Source: Planctomycetota bacterium
Lineage (GTDB): Bacteria > Planctomycetota > UBA1135 > UBA2386
Length of the DNA: 64,000 nucleotides
Assembly: GCA_016716265.1 (NCBI GenBank)
Contig: JADJWQ010000006.1
Coordinates: forward strand, 1,508,501 to 1,572,500
Direction of reading: 5' to 3'
Below, one piece after another: positions 8,293 to 18,002 of this stretch; the stretch's first letter is position 1; the number at the start of each line of letters is the position of its first letter. The notes under the pieces were generated by a model that worked only from the letters and a program-made list of their open reading frames with translations, was not told the DNA's origin and searched no databases. The translations under genes and the position numbers were made by a program.

Positions 8293-10290
8293 ATGAGCCA
8301 CGGCCGCTGCGGAGCCCCGGCGATCGACGCCTTCCTGCCGACGACGGCAGCCGAGGCCCGGGCGCGCGGCTGGGACGAGTTGGACGTCGTGTTCGTCACC
8401 GGCGACGCCTACGTCGACCATCCCTCGTTCGCGATGGCGCTGCTCGGCCGGGTCCTCGAGGCGGCCGGTTTCCGCGTCGGCATCCTGCCGCAGCCGGACT
8501 GGCACTCGGCGGAGTCGTTCCGCGCGCTCGGCCGCCCGCGGCTCTTCTTCGCCGTCAGCGCCGGCAACATGGACTCGATGATCAACCACTACACGGCGAA
8601 CCGGAAGCGTCGCAACGACGACGCCTACTCGCCGGGTGGTCGCATCGGCCTGCGGCCGGACCGGCCGACCAACGTCTACTGCCAGCGCTGCCGCGAGGCG
8701 TTCCCCGGCGTGCCGGTGATCGCGGGCGGCGTGGAGGCGTCGCTGCGGCGCATCGCGCATTACGACTACTGGGCGGACCAGGTGCGCCCGAGCATCCTGG
8801 TGTCGTCGAAGGCCGACCTCGTCGCCTTCGGCATGGGCGAGTCGGTGATCGTCCGGATCGCGGAGCGCCTGCGCGCCGGCGAGCCGGTCGCGGCATTGCG
8901 CGACCTGCGCGGCGTCGCCTACCTGCTCGGTGCCCGCGAGGAGCTCCCCGACCACCGCTGGCCGGACGCCAGCAACGACGGCCGCACGGTCGAGCTGCCG
9001 GCATTCGAGGACGTCGTCGCCGGCGGGCTGCCGTTCGCGCGGATGACGAAGCTGCTGCACGACGAGACCGGCCCGCTCAATGGGCGCCGGCTCGTGCAGC
9101 AGCACGGCGACCGCATGGTGGTCGTCAATCCGCCGTCCATGCCGCTCGACGAGCGCGACATGGACCGCGTCTACGACCTCGCCTACACGCGCCGACCCCA
9201 CCCGCGCTACGCCGGCGAGCCGATCCCCGCGCACGCGATGATCAAGGACTCCGTCACGATCATGCGCGGCTGCTTCGGCGGGTGCACGTTCTGCTCGATC
9301 ACGATGCACCAGGGCCGCATCATCCAGAGCCGCAGCAAGGAATCGGTGCTCGGCGAGCTGCGCAAGCTCGGCGCGGATCCGGAGTTCAAGGGGCACGTCA
9401 GCGACATCGGCGGGCCGACCGCCAACATGTACCGGATGCGCTGCACGCGACCCGACGTCGAGAAGCTGTGCCGGCGGCTCTCCTGCGTGCACCCGACGAT
9501 CTGCAAGCTGCTCGGCACCGACCACGGCCCGCTGATCGAGCTGATGCGCGAGGCCCGGCAGGTGCCGGGCATCCGATCGGTCAAGGTCGCGTCGGGCATC
9601 CGCATGGACCTCGCGTCGCGCAGCGACGAGTACCTCGACGAGCTGGCCGCGCACCACGTCGGCGGCCACCTGAAGGTCGCACCCGAGCACGTCAGCGAGC
9701 GCGTGCTCGGGCTGATGAAGAAGCCGGTCAACAACTCGTTCGAGGAGTTCGAGCAGCGCTTCCGTGCGGCTTCGCAGCGCGCCGGCAAGGAGCAGTACCT
9801 GGTGCCGTACTTCATCGCGAGCCACCCGGGCTCCGGCGTCGCCGAGATGATCGAGCTGGCGGTGTTCCTGAAGCAGCGCGGCTACCGGCCGCGCCAGGTG
9901 CAGGACTTCATCCCGGCGCCGATGGACATCGCGACCTGCATGTACTTCACGGGCCTCGACCCGCTGACGATGCAGCCGGTCGACACCGCGAAGAAGCTGA
10001 AGGACCGCATCGTGCAACGCGCATTGATGCAGTTCTTCGAGCCGGCCAACTGGTTCGTCGTCCGCAAGGCTCTGCTCGACGCCGGCCGGGGCGATCTGAT
10101 CGGCGACGGACCGCAATGCCTGATCCCCGCGCGCGCACCGAAGGAGGCGCTCGAGCGCCGCCGGAAGGAGGCCGCCGGCGAGCTCGGAGACGCCACGCAC
10201 GTCCACGCGGAGGACGCCGGCACCGAGCGCAGCGTCGGCTACCGGCCCGGCCGCAAGGGCGCGGGGCGCCGGCGGCGCGGCGGACGGTAG
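8293..10290 (+). CDS. ygiQ: YgiQ-family radical SAM protein (UPF0313)
   Basis: The protein is 665 aa. An N-terminal B12-binding-like domain with FLPTTAAEARARGWDELDVVFVTGDAYVDHPSF is the family hallmark. The radical SAM iron-sulfur motif CxxxCxxC is C327-FGG-C331-TF-C334. Further conserved segments include YDLAYTRRPHPRY, GGHLKVAPEHVS and VQDFIPAPMDIATCMYFTGLDPLT. The C-terminus is an Arg/Gly-rich tail. Members reductively cleave SAM to start radical chemistry, but the substrate is not established. The start at 8293 matches where family proteins begin. It stands alone, divergent from the lipoprotein gene. Confidence 0.92.
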   Translation: MSHGRCGAPAIDAFLPTTAAEARARGWDELDVVFVTGDAYVDHPSFAMALLGRVLEAAGFRVGILPQPDWHSAESFRALGRPRLFFAVSAGNMDSMINHYTANRKRRNDDAYSPGGRIGLRPDRPTNVYCQRCREAFPGVPVIAGGVEASLRRIAHYDYWADQVRPSILVSSKADLVAFGMGESVIVRIAERLRAGEPVAALRDLRGVAYLLGAREELPDHRWPDASNDGRTVELPAFEDVVAGGLPFARMTKLLHDETGPLNGRRLVQQHGDRMVVVNPPSMPLDERDMDRVYDLAYTRRPHPRYAGEPIPAHAMIKDSVTIMRGCFGGCTFCSITMHQGRIIQSRSKESVLGELRKLGADPEFKGHVSDIGGPTANMYRMRCTRPDVEKLCRRLSCVHPTICKLLGTDHGPLIELMREARQVPGIRSVKVASGIRMDLASRSDEYLDELAAHHVGGHLKVAPEHVSERVLGLMKKPVNNSFEEFEQRFRAASQRAGKEQYLVPYFIASHPGSGVAEMIELAVFLKQRGYRPRQVQDFIPAPMDIATCMYFTGLDPLTMQPVDTAKKLKDRIVQRALMQFFEPANWFVVRKALLDAGRGDLIGDGPQCLIPARAPKEALERRRKEAAGELGDATHVHAEDAGTERSVGYRPGRKGAGRRRRGGR

Positions 10291-10368
10291 CGCTGGCAAG
10301 GGGCGCACCGGACCATCCGATCGTCTGCTACCATGGCACCGCTCGTTCCCTCTCCTTCCCTGTCGCCC

Positions 10369-12126
10369 ATGCACCGAACGCTCCTCTCCGCGGCGGCGCT
10401 CGCCGCCGTCATCGCGTCCCTGTCCGCCCAAGAGCCCGTCCACACGCCGACGCAGCGCTGGGTCAACCGCCCGACGACGCCGTTCCGGGTCGACGCGGAG
10501 CGGATGGTCGAGGACCACGTCGTCGTGAAGTTCGCCGAGGGCCTGCGCGTGCGGCTCGGCGCCGACGGCCTGCGCGAGCTCGCCGGCGCCGACCTGACGG
10601 CGACCCGGACGCTGCTCGCCCGGTTCCGGGTCGAGCGCCTGTTCACGCGGCCCGTCGACGACCTCGACGACGAGCGCGCCGTCGCGCAGCGCAACGTGCC
10701 GGCCGGCGAGCCGCCGCTCGCCGACCTGAACAACTACTACCGGGTGACGACCGCGGGCGCGCGCGCGACCGAGGAGCTCGTCGACGCGCTGCTCGCGCGG
10801 CCCGAGATCGAGACCGCCTGGTGCGAGCTGCGCCCGGTCCCGACCGACGACATCCCGCCGGTCACCCCGCTGTTCGAGAGCCAGCAGACCTATCTCGACG
10901 CACCGCCGGCCGGCTACGGCTACCGCCGCTACGAGACGATCGTCGGCGCGCGTGGCCAGGGCGTGCAGCTCGCGCAGCTCGAGGGCCGGCACACCTACGG
11001 CCACGAGGACGCCGACACGCTCGTGCGCGCGGACCTGCTCGGCTCGTTCGGCAGCAACTACGCGAGCTGGGAGAGCCACGGCACGGCGTGCGTCGGCATC
11101 ATGGCCGCGAGCCGCAACGACTACGGCGTGCGCGGCATGGGATCGGACTGCGACCGCTTCTACACGGCGAGCCTGCAGTCCGGCGCCGAGAACATGGTGA
11201 GCCTCGCGACGGCCGTCATGCAGCCGGGCGACGTGATGAGCTCGTCCTACGCGTGGGTCGTCAGCTACGGCGGCACCGACTACCACGCGCCGGCCGACTG
11301 GGTGCAGTCGGTCTACGACGCGACCCGCATCGCCGCCGCGCAGGGCATCGTCTACGCGTACAGCGCCGGCAACACGAATGCCGACCTCGCCAACACCAGC
11401 ATCTACGGCGGTCGCTACGCGCCGGGCTCGACGCCATCGGGTGGTTTCATCGTCGGCGCGAGCGGCGCGGGTGACGGCGCGAAGGCGAGCTTCAGCAACT
11501 ACGGCGCGTTCGTGGTCGCCAATGCCTGGGGGCGCGGCGTCGCGACGATCGCGTACGGCGACATGTTCGACCCGGGCGACGTGTTGCAGCGCTACACGGC
11601 GGGATTCGGCGGCACGTCCGCCGCGGCCCCCGGTCTCGCGGGCGTCGTCGCGAGCCTGTCCGGCGCCGTCGAGGCGCAGTCCGGCACCCCGCCGACGCTG
11701 GCGCAGATCCGCGCCGCGCTCACGCAGACCGGCACGCCGATCACCGGCAACGTCGGCACGCGGCCGGACCTCGGCCAGCTGCTCGCGCGTTTCGGGCTGC
11801 CCGACGGCCTGCTGGCGGGCGACGGCCAGCCCGGCGGCAGCGTGACGCTCGAGGTCTCGGGCCCCGCCGGAACGCCGTTCGGCGCGGTGATCAGCACCGG
11901 TACCGGCTCGACGCCGATCGGCGCGAACCGCCCGCTGCTGCTCGACACCAACGTGCTGATCCCGTGGGCGTTCGGCTTCGTCGGCGCGAGCGGCACGACG
12001 CTGCACACCGAGAACCTGCCGAACGATCCGAGCCTGATCGGCATCGAGTTCTACGTGCAGGCCGCACAGGACCGCGGCGGTGCGCTGCACCTGACCAACA
12101 CCGCGATGGTCTGGATCCGCGCCTGA
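10369..12126 (+). CDS. Secreted subtilisin-like (S8) serine protease
   Basis: A start at 10369 gives a compact signal peptide (MHRTLLSAAALAAVIASLSA); an in-frame ATG at 10333 is the alternative. The catalytic His lies in SHGTACVG (H237), the oxyanion Asn in SAGNTN, and the nucleophile in GGTSAAAPG (S417). At the place where S8 proteases carry the catalytic Asp the protein has QLEGRHTYGHED, with E205 where Asp is expected. An N-terminal region of about 160 residues may be a propeptide. A C-terminal beta-rich tail of about 110 residues (after LLAGDGQPGG) resembles tails on other secreted proteins in this window and may serve sorting or display. Likely exported to the periplasm or beyond. Confidence 0.85.
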   Translation: MHRTLLSAAALAAVIASLSAQEPVHTPTQRWVNRPTTPFRVDAERMVEDHVVVKFAEGLRVRLGADGLRELAGADLTATRTLLARFRVERLFTRPVDDLDDERAVAQRNVPAGEPPLADLNNYYRVTTAGARATEELVDALLARPEIETAWCELRPVPTDDIPPVTPLFESQQTYLDAPPAGYGYRRYETIVGARGQGVQLAQLEGRHTYGHEDADTLVRADLLGSFGSNYASWESHGTACVGIMAASRNDYGVRGMGSDCDRFYTASLQSGAENMVSLATAVMQPGDVMSSSYAWVVSYGGTDYHAPADWVQSVYDATRIAAAQGIVYAYSAGNTNADLANTSIYGGRYAPGSTPSGGFIVGASGAGDGAKASFSNYGAFVVANAWGRGVATIAYGDMFDPGDVLQRYTAGFGGTSAAAPGLAGVVASLSGAVEAQSGTPPTLAQIRAALTQTGTPITGNVGTRPDLGQLLARFGLPDGLLAGDGQPGGSVTLEVSGPAGTPFGAVISTGTGSTPIGANRPLLLDTNVLIPWAFGFVGASGTTLHTENLPNDPSLIGIEFYVQAAQDRGGALHLTNTAMVWIRA

Positions 12127-12142
12127 CGCCGCGGCCAGCGGA

Positions 12143-15100
12143 TCACGCCGCCGTGACGAGGCGGACCTCGAGGACGGCGAACGGGGACAATTCGATCGCC
12201 GCATCGAGCGCGATGCGCACCGCGCGGCCGTCCTGCACCGCGCGCGCCGGGACGCGCTGCTCGCCGACCCGCAGCTCCGCGCTCGCGAGCACCGCGCCCT
12301 CCGGCAGCTCGAGCCCGAGCTCCGCGATGCGCAGCCGCCCGTGGCGCAGCTCGACGCGCGCGGTCTGGACGCCGCGCTCGCGCACCTGCGCGAAGCTGCC
12401 CCAGCCGGCGGCGGCCGTGAACGCACAACGGAAGTCGTCCGGCCGGAGCCGCGGCGCGAACGCGAGGCGGCCGGCGGGGCCGTGGTAGTCGAAGCCGCTG
12501 AGCCCGAGCAGCACCGCCCAGCTCGCCATCGCGCGCGCATAGTGGTCGCCGCACTCGACCTCGTTGAACGGGTTGCGCTTGGCCGGGTGGTAGCGCTCGT
12601 GCACCGCGCGGCAGATCGCGAGCGCCTCGGTGACGCGGCCGGCCCACGCGAGGTGCGACGCGACCTGGTACTCGATGCCGGTCCACACCTCGTCGCGGTA
12701 GCGCGTCGAGCGCGGGCCGAGGTGCGCGCTGCGCGGCCACGTGCAGGTGAACAGCCCGGCCTCGCCCGGCCGCGCGAACCAGCGCTCGGGCGCATGCGCA
12801 CGGTTCTGCGGGCCGACGTCCGGCGCCCAGCAGAAGCGCCAGATCGCGTCGAGGGCCGCTGCCTCCTCGCGCGGCGGCACGACCTCGGCGAGCCCGACCT
12901 GCAGCGCCCAGCTCTGGCCGAACAGCTGATCGGCGAGGCAGCCGTCGCCGACCTGCCAGTCGGGGTGCTCGGCGAGATCGACGCGCTGCACGAAGTAGCC
13001 GAGCTTGGGGTCGAACGAGCGCTCGACCAGGCGCTGTCGGCCCTGCTCGGCGAGGTCGCGGTAGCGCGCTTCGCTGTCGGTGTCGCCGACCTCCGCCGCC
13101 ATCGCCTGCCCGGCGCGCAGTGCCGCGACGTACAGCCAGCCGCTGAACGGGTTCACGCCGAAGTAGTCGATGTCGTAGGTGTTGTGCTGCCGGCCTTCGA
13201 GCAGGCCGTCGGGCGCGTCCTGCCCCTCGGCGTCGCGCGCGACCAGGAACTCCAATGCCTGTCGCACGCGCGTCCACAGCCGCGCGAGGAACGCGTCGTC
13301 GCTACCGCACAGGTGCTCGCGCCAGACCTTCAGCACGTAGCCGCACTGCGCGTCGGCGGCCCACATGCGCCAGCCCTCGCCACGGAAGCCGATCTGGCCG
13401 CTGGTCGGATCGAACCCGACCCCGGGTGCGAAGTCCTGCAGCTCGCGCACCGACCGCTCGAGCGACGGGAACAGCCGGGCGGGCGCCTGCGCGTAGTTCC
13501 ATACGTGACCACAGGTGCCCGAGCAGCAGCCGACCCCCTCCCACGCCCAGAAGCGGTCATTGCGCCACCACTGGCACGTGTTCGTCGCGAGGTTCGCGAC
13601 GGTCGAGTGCAGGCGGTCGAGCAGCCAGTACGGCAGCGTCGAGTCGTACCAGGTGTCGTGCCACAGCAGCGTGGTGGCGGTCAGCCGCGCACCGTCGCGC
13701 GCAAGGTGCCGCACGACCGCCAGCGCGTCGCGGAAGCGCTTCGCGTAGCGGTGGCCGACCAGCCGGCCGCCATTGCGGAGGTTCGGGAAGTTCCAGGCGA
13801 TCGCGAAGGTCAGCGTGCGGGCCTCGCCGGGCTTCAGCGTCAGCCGCGCGCCGACCGCGCCGGTCGGCCGGTCCTGTGGCGTCGCGCCGGACGGCTCGCC
13901 CGCCGCGCCGTCGGCCACCGGGCGCAGCGCGGCGAGCGCGCGCGCCGGATCGGCGTCGACCGCCGCGGCCCACAGCCGCTCGCCACCGGCGGCATCCAGC
14001 AGCGCGAGGCAGGTGGTGCCGTGGTCGTCGAGCTGCCGCAGGTCGTCGACCTCGCCGGCCGGCGGGTCGTCGCGGAACTCGATCTGGTCGACGTTCACGT
14101 GCCCCCAGGGGCCCGACGCGGCATCGACGATCACGAGGCGCGCGCGCTGGCCGGCGAGGTCGCGCACGTCCCAGGTGCGGCGCGCGAGGCGCTCGTCGTC
14201 GCGGCCGGTCGCCGAGCGCGCGACGCGGCCGTCGTCGAGCACCAGGTTCATGCAGGTGGCGCCCGCATGGCCGCCGCCGCCGATCAGGAACGAGACGAAC
14301 GCGCGCTCGATCGTGAACGGCGGCGACTCCAGCCGACCGGTCGGTGGGTCGCCGCCGAGGAACGTGTTGACGAGGCCGCGCCCCTCGAAGCCCGCGACCG
14401 GCTGCTGGCGCGGCAGCGTGCCGGCGGCCGGGCGCTCGCCGAACGCGGTGCCGCCGACCTTCCAGTCACCGTAGTCGTCGCCCTCGAAGTCGGCGAACAC
14501 GATCGGCGGGCGCAGCGGCGCGCCGGCGGCGGGCTCGACGAGGCGCGCGCCGGCGACGACGGCCGCGAGCTCGGCGTCGCCCGCGCAGCGCTGCTGCAGC
14601 GTGACGCGGCCGACCAGCGCCTCGGCCGCGCTGTGGCGGCAGACGAAGTTCTCGAGCCAGCCGCCGAGCGTGACCTCGAGCGCGGCGTCCGACGCGTTGC
14701 GCACCGTGTATTGCAGCAGGGTCGCCGGCAACGCCGAGTCGTCCGGCTCGAGCGGCACGAACGGCGAGAACGCGGTCAGCTCGATCGCGACCGGCGCGGT
14801 GCGATCGGCGTAGCGCACGCCGCCGATCGGCCAGGCGCCGCGGAACCGCACGTCGTCGAAGCCGCCGCGGTCGAGCGTCCGCACCTCCGGCGTGGCGTCA
14901 CCCGGCCGGCGCACCGCGACGGCGAAGCCCTGCCGGACCTCGGCCGCCGCGGTGAGGCGGTCGCTGCGCTCGACGCGGTCGGTCGGCCGGCGGCCCTCCT
15001 GGTAGTTGACCGAGCCGTAGCCGCTGTTCGCGTGGCGGTTGTCGACGTCCCAGTTCACGAGCCGGCCGTCGCCGGTCAGGTAGACCTGGCCCGCGCAGAT

Positions 15101-15427
15101 GCCGCCGACCGGCATGCCGATCGTCGCGAGGTCGTCGCCGCGGAACTCCTCGGGCTCGCCGCGTGCCGTCAGCGCGCGCAGCCACGCCGGCGCGAGCCGC
15201 TTGTCCTCCGGCACGAAGTGGTCGGGATCGATGCGCGCGGCGATCGCGTCGCCGCGCGCGAACGGTCCGGCGACGACCGCGGCGGCGGACGCTGCGAGCA
15301 CGTCGCGGCGCGTCGGTCCGGCCGGCGGTCCGCAGCGCTCGTCACCACCGCAGCAGCAGGGCTTCGCGTCGGCGCGCGTCGGCGCGGGCGAAGCGGAAGG
15401 TCCGGACCCGTCGGGAGCGATCGTCAC
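12143..15427 (-). CDS. Tat-exported GH116 glycosidase (GBA2-type)
   Basis: The protein is 1094 aa. The start is GTG 15427, chosen because GAGAGG precedes it by 6 nt. The N-terminus carries a Tat signal (TRRDVLAASAAAVVAGPF). The N-terminal beta-sandwich domain has the family motif GMPVGGICAGQVYLTGDGRL, and the (alpha/alpha)6 domain has CCSGTCGHVWNYAQ and GRQHNTYDIDYFGVNPFSG, whose Asp in NTYD matches the acid/base of GH116 enzymes; WAWEGVG holds a candidate nucleophile Glu. GH116 enzymes cleave beta-glucosides, beta-xylosides or glucosylceramide; the substrate here is unknown. The middle of the protein holds an inserted lectin-like stretch (about residues 340-470). It converges on the protease gene with a 16-bp gap. 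Confidence 0.88.
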   Translation of the reverse strand: MTIAPDGSGPSASPAPTRADAKPCCCGGDERCGPPAGPTRRDVLAASAAAVVAGPFARGDAIAARIDPDHFVPEDKRLAPAWLRALTARGEPEEFRGDDLATIGMPVGGICAGQVYLTGDGRLVNWDVDNRHANSGYGSVNYQEGRRPTDRVERSDRLTAAAEVRQGFAVAVRRPGDATPEVRTLDRGGFDDVRFRGAWPIGGVRYADRTAPVAIELTAFSPFVPLEPDDSALPATLLQYTVRNASDAALEVTLGGWLENFVCRHSAAEALVGRVTLQQRCAGDAELAAVVAGARLVEPAAGAPLRPPIVFADFEGDDYGDWKVGGTAFGERPAAGTLPRQQPVAGFEGRGLVNTFLGGDPPTGRLESPPFTIERAFVSFLIGGGGHAGATCMNLVLDDGRVARSATGRDDERLARRTWDVRDLAGQRARLVIVDAASGPWGHVNVDQIEFRDDPPAGEVDDLRQLDDHGTTCLALLDAAGGERLWAAAVDADPARALAALRPVADGAAGEPSGATPQDRPTGAVGARLTLKPGEARTLTFAIAWNFPNLRNGGRLVGHRYAKRFRDALAVVRHLARDGARLTATTLLWHDTWYDSTLPYWLLDRLHSTVANLATNTCQWWRNDRFWAWEGVGCCSGTCGHVWNYAQAPARLFPSLERSVRELQDFAPGVGFDPTSGQIGFRGEGWRMWAADAQCGYVLKVWREHLCGSDDAFLARLWTRVRQALEFLVARDAEGQDAPDGLLEGRQHNTYDIDYFGVNPFSGWLYVAALRAGQAMAAEVGDTDSEARYRDLAEQGRQRLVERSFDPKLGYFVQRVDLAEHPDWQVGDGCLADQLFGQSWALQVGLAEVVPPREEAAALDAIWRFCWAPDVGPQNRAHAPERWFARPGEAGLFTCTWPRSAHLGPRSTRYRDEVWTGIEYQVASHLAWAGRVTEALAICRAVHERYHPAKRNPFNEVECGDHYARAMASWAVLLGLSGFDYHGPAGRLAFAPRLRPDDFRCAFTAAAGWGSFAQVRERGVQTARVELRHGRLRIAELGLELPEGAVLASAELRVGEQRVPARAVQDGRAVRIALDAAIELSPFAVLEVRLVTAA

Positions 15428-15433
15428 GGCGCA

Positions 15434-15439
15434 CCTCTC
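15434..15439 (-). promoter_or_regulatory. Ribosome binding site of the GH116 gene
   Basis: GAGAGG on the minus strand lies 6 nt before GTG 15427. It is the only good Shine-Dalgarno match near the 5' end, so it decides the start; the frame is open to 15520, but that extension is Arg-rich and lacks such a site. Confidence 0.6.
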
Positions 15440-15650
15440 GATCGGCCGACGGCACGCCGGCCGTGCACCGACTCGACCGCGTCGCGGGCGCGACGTCAAC
15501 GACAGAGTGCGCGGTCGCACCCGGAGTCACCCCGGCTTCCCGTCCTGCACCGATCGATTATCCTCCGCGGCCGCAGCGCGCTGGCAGCGCTGCGCTACGC
15601 TTCGAACAGAGCGACGGCACACACTTCCCACCGACCGTTGCAGCGGGCCG

Positions 15651-15656
15651 AGGAGG
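15651..15656 (+). promoter_or_regulatory. Ribosome binding site of the HNH gene
   Basis: AGGAGG ends 5 nt before ATG 15662 and fixes this start inside a much longer open frame that runs antisense through the GH116 gene. Confidence 0.65.
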
Positions 15657-15661
15657 GCCCG

Positions 15662-16276
15662 ATGAACGCCGCGTCCGCAGACCAGACGATCCTCGACTCC
15701 GCCGCACTCGTGCTGAACCGCTCGTGGCTCGCGATCGCGACCACGACGGTGCGCGAGGCGCTCGCGATGATGTACACCGGCACCGCCCGGGCGATCCGGC
15801 CGGAGACCTACGAGGTCCACGAGTTCGATTCGTGGGCGTCGCTCGCCGTGCCGCCGGACTCGCCCTGCGTCCGCACCGTCACGCTGCGGATCCGCGTGCC
15901 GGAGGTGATCGTGCTGTCGAGGCTCGACCGGCTGCCGCCGCGCGCGGTGCCGTTCACGCGCCGCAACCTGTTCCGGCGCGACCGCGACACCTGCCAGTAC
16001 TGCGGTGCGAAGCCGGGCCGGCGCAACCTGTCGATCGATCACGTCGTGCCGCGCTCGAAGGGCGGCGAGAGCTCGTGGACCAACTGCGTGCTCGCGTGCC
16101 TGCGCTGCAACCGCCGCAAGGCCGACCTGACGCCGCGCGAGGCGAACATGCCGCTGCGCAAGAAACCGAAGGCACCGCCGTGGGAGCCGACGCTCGGCAT
16201 CCCGATCGGCCAGTTCCGGCAGTCGTGGGAGCGCTTCATCAGCGAGCGCTACTGGAACGTGCCGCTGGAGCCGTGA
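15662..16276 (+). CDS. HNH endonuclease family protein
   Basis: The protein is 204 aa. The C-terminal half is a classic HNH/zinc-ribbon domain: C111-QY-C114, then SIDHVVPRSKGG with H127, NCVLAC-x2-C and NRRKADLTPREA. The N-terminal half (VLNRSWLAIATTTVREALAMMYTGTARAI) is the usual companion of stand-alone HNH proteins of this group in planctomycetes and actinobacteria. The family cleaves DNA using a metal bound at the His/Asn/His site; the physiological target is unknown. It stands alone between the GH116 and sulfatase genes, with no nearby methylase, so it is not obviously part of a restriction system. Confidence 0.9.
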   Translation: MNAASADQTILDSAALVLNRSWLAIATTTVREALAMMYTGTARAIRPETYEVHEFDSWASLAVPPDSPCVRTVTLRIRVPEVIVLSRLDRLPPRAVPFTRRNLFRRDRDTCQYCGAKPGRRNLSIDHVVPRSKGGESSWTNCVLACLRCNRRKADLTPREANMPLRKKPKAPPWEPTLGIPIGQFRQSWERFISERYWNVPLEP

Positions 16277-16301
16277 GCGCCGCCGGGGCACGCTGCGGGC
16301 C

Positions 16302-17876
16302 ATGCCCGCCGCTCCCCGCCGCCTCGCCGCCGCCCTGCTGCTGCTCGTCGCTCCGGCCCCCGCGCAGGAACAACAGGCGGCGACGCCGCGGCCGAACCTC
16401 GTCGTGTTCCTGGTCGACGACCTCGGCTGGCAGGACCTGTCGGTGCCGATGCACCGCGAGCGGACGCCGTTCAACGACCACTTCCGCACGCCGTCGGTCG
16501 AGCGCCTCGCGGCCACCGGCGTGCGGCTGACGGCCAGCTATGCGTGTGCGGTGTGCTCGCCGTCGCGCACGAGCCTGCTGACCGGCCGCAATGCGGCGCG
16601 CCACCACGTGACGCAATGGACGCTGCGCCCCGGCCAGGATCCGTCGCAGCGCGCGCGCGGTCTGCGCTCGCCCGACTGGTCGACCGAGGGCCTGCAGCCT
16701 GGCATCCCGACGTTGCCGGCGCTGCTGCGCGAGCAGGGCTACCGCACCATCCACGTCGGCAAGGCGCACTTCGGTGCGCTCGGCACGCCCGGTGCGGATC
16801 CCCGCGCGCTCGGCTTCGACGAGAACGTCGCCGGCCACGCCGCCGGCGGCCCCGGCAGCTACCTCGCCTGGCACGACTTCTCGGCCGCGTGGCGCAATGG
16901 CGACCGCATCTGGGACGTGCCGGGCCTCGAGCGCTGGCATGGCCGCAACATCACGCTGACCGAGGCATTGACGATCGAGGCCTGCGAGCGCGTGCGCCGC
17001 GCGGTCGCCGACGGCCAGCCGTTCTTCCTGTATCTCGCGCACTACGCCGTGCACGCGCCGCTCGAGGAGCACGCCCCGTGGGCCGCGCGCTACCGCGAGT
17101 CGGGCAGCGACGAGCGCGAGGCCCGCTACGCGTCGATGGTCGAGGCGATGGACCAGAGCCTCGGCGCCGTGCTGTTCACGCTCGACGAGCTCGGCGTCGC
17201 CGAGCACACACTGGTCGTGTTCACGTCCGACAACGGTGGCCTCTGCTTCAACGCCCGCGGCCGCACCCCGGCCGGCACCGGCGACTACACGCACAATGCC
17301 CCGCTGCGCTCCGGCAAGGGCTCCGCGTACGACGGCGGCACGCGCGTCCCGACGCTCGTCGCCTGGGCCCGCCCCGCCCGCGGCGACGACCCGGTGCAAT
17401 CCGCCTGGCCGCTGCAGCCCGGCCGCACGATCGACGAGCCGGTCCTGATCGACGACTGGCTGCCGACCCTCTGCCACCTCGCCGGCCTCGACGCCACCAC
17501 CCGTTGCGACCCCCTCGACGGCCACGACCTGACCCCGCTGCTGACCGACCCCGCCCCCTGGCACCGCCCGACCCCGCTCGTCTGGCACTTCCCCCACTTC
17601 CACAACCACTCCGACGCCACGCTCGTCCACGGCTACTCCCCGCACTCCGCAATGCGCAAGGGCCGCTACAAGGTCGTCCACTTCTACGACCGCGGCATCT
17701 GGGAGCTCTACGACCTCGCCACCGACCTCGCCGAGCAGCACGACCTCGCCGCCACCGAGCCCGCCCTGCTCCGCACGCTCGCCACCGAGCTCGTCGACCG
17801 CCTCGACGCGCTGGGCGCCCAATACCCGCTGGTCGAGGCGACCGGCGCGGAGCGGCGGCCGGTGTTGCCGGACTGA
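16302..17876 (+). CDS. Secreted sulfatase (arylsulfatase family)
   Basis: The protein is 524 aa with a signal peptide (RRLAAALLLLVAPAPAQ). The metal-binding start is NLVVFLVDDLGWQDLS, and the sulfatase signature is C85-S-P-S-R, where C85 would be oxidised to formylglycine. Later motifs are VGKAHFG, FTSDNGG and GRYKVVHFYD. It should hydrolyse sulfate esters in the periplasm or outside the cell; planctomycetes carry many such enzymes for sulfated polysaccharides. It begins 25 bp after the HNH gene on the same strand. The substrate cannot be predicted. The maturation enzyme is probably elsewhere, because the SUMF1-fold protein in this window lacks the expected cysteines. Confidence 0.93.
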   Translation: MPAAPRRLAAALLLLVAPAPAQEQQAATPRPNLVVFLVDDLGWQDLSVPMHRERTPFNDHFRTPSVERLAATGVRLTASYACAVCSPSRTSLLTGRNAARHHVTQWTLRPGQDPSQRARGLRSPDWSTEGLQPGIPTLPALLREQGYRTIHVGKAHFGALGTPGADPRALGFDENVAGHAAGGPGSYLAWHDFSAAWRNGDRIWDVPGLERWHGRNITLTEALTIEACERVRRAVADGQPFFLYLAHYAVHAPLEEHAPWAARYRESGSDEREARYASMVEAMDQSLGAVLFTLDELGVAEHTLVVFTSDNGGLCFNARGRTPAGTGDYTHNAPLRSGKGSAYDGGTRVPTLVAWARPARGDDPVQSAWPLQPGRTIDEPVLIDDWLPTLCHLAGLDATTRCDPLDGHDLTPLLTDPAPWHRPTPLVWHFPHFHNHSDATLVHGYSPHSAMRKGRYKVVHFYDRGIWELYDLATDLAEQHDLAATEPALLRTLATELVDRLDALGAQYPLVEATGAERRPVLPD

Positions 17877-18002
17877 GGCGAGCGCTCGCCCGGGACGATC
17901 TGCCGACCATGGGGTCGGGTGGCCGGCGGAGTCGCGAGGCCGTCTGACCGTCGGCTGCGCCCGACGACCGCCAGCCACCGACCTCGCGATAGGATCTGGA
18001 CC

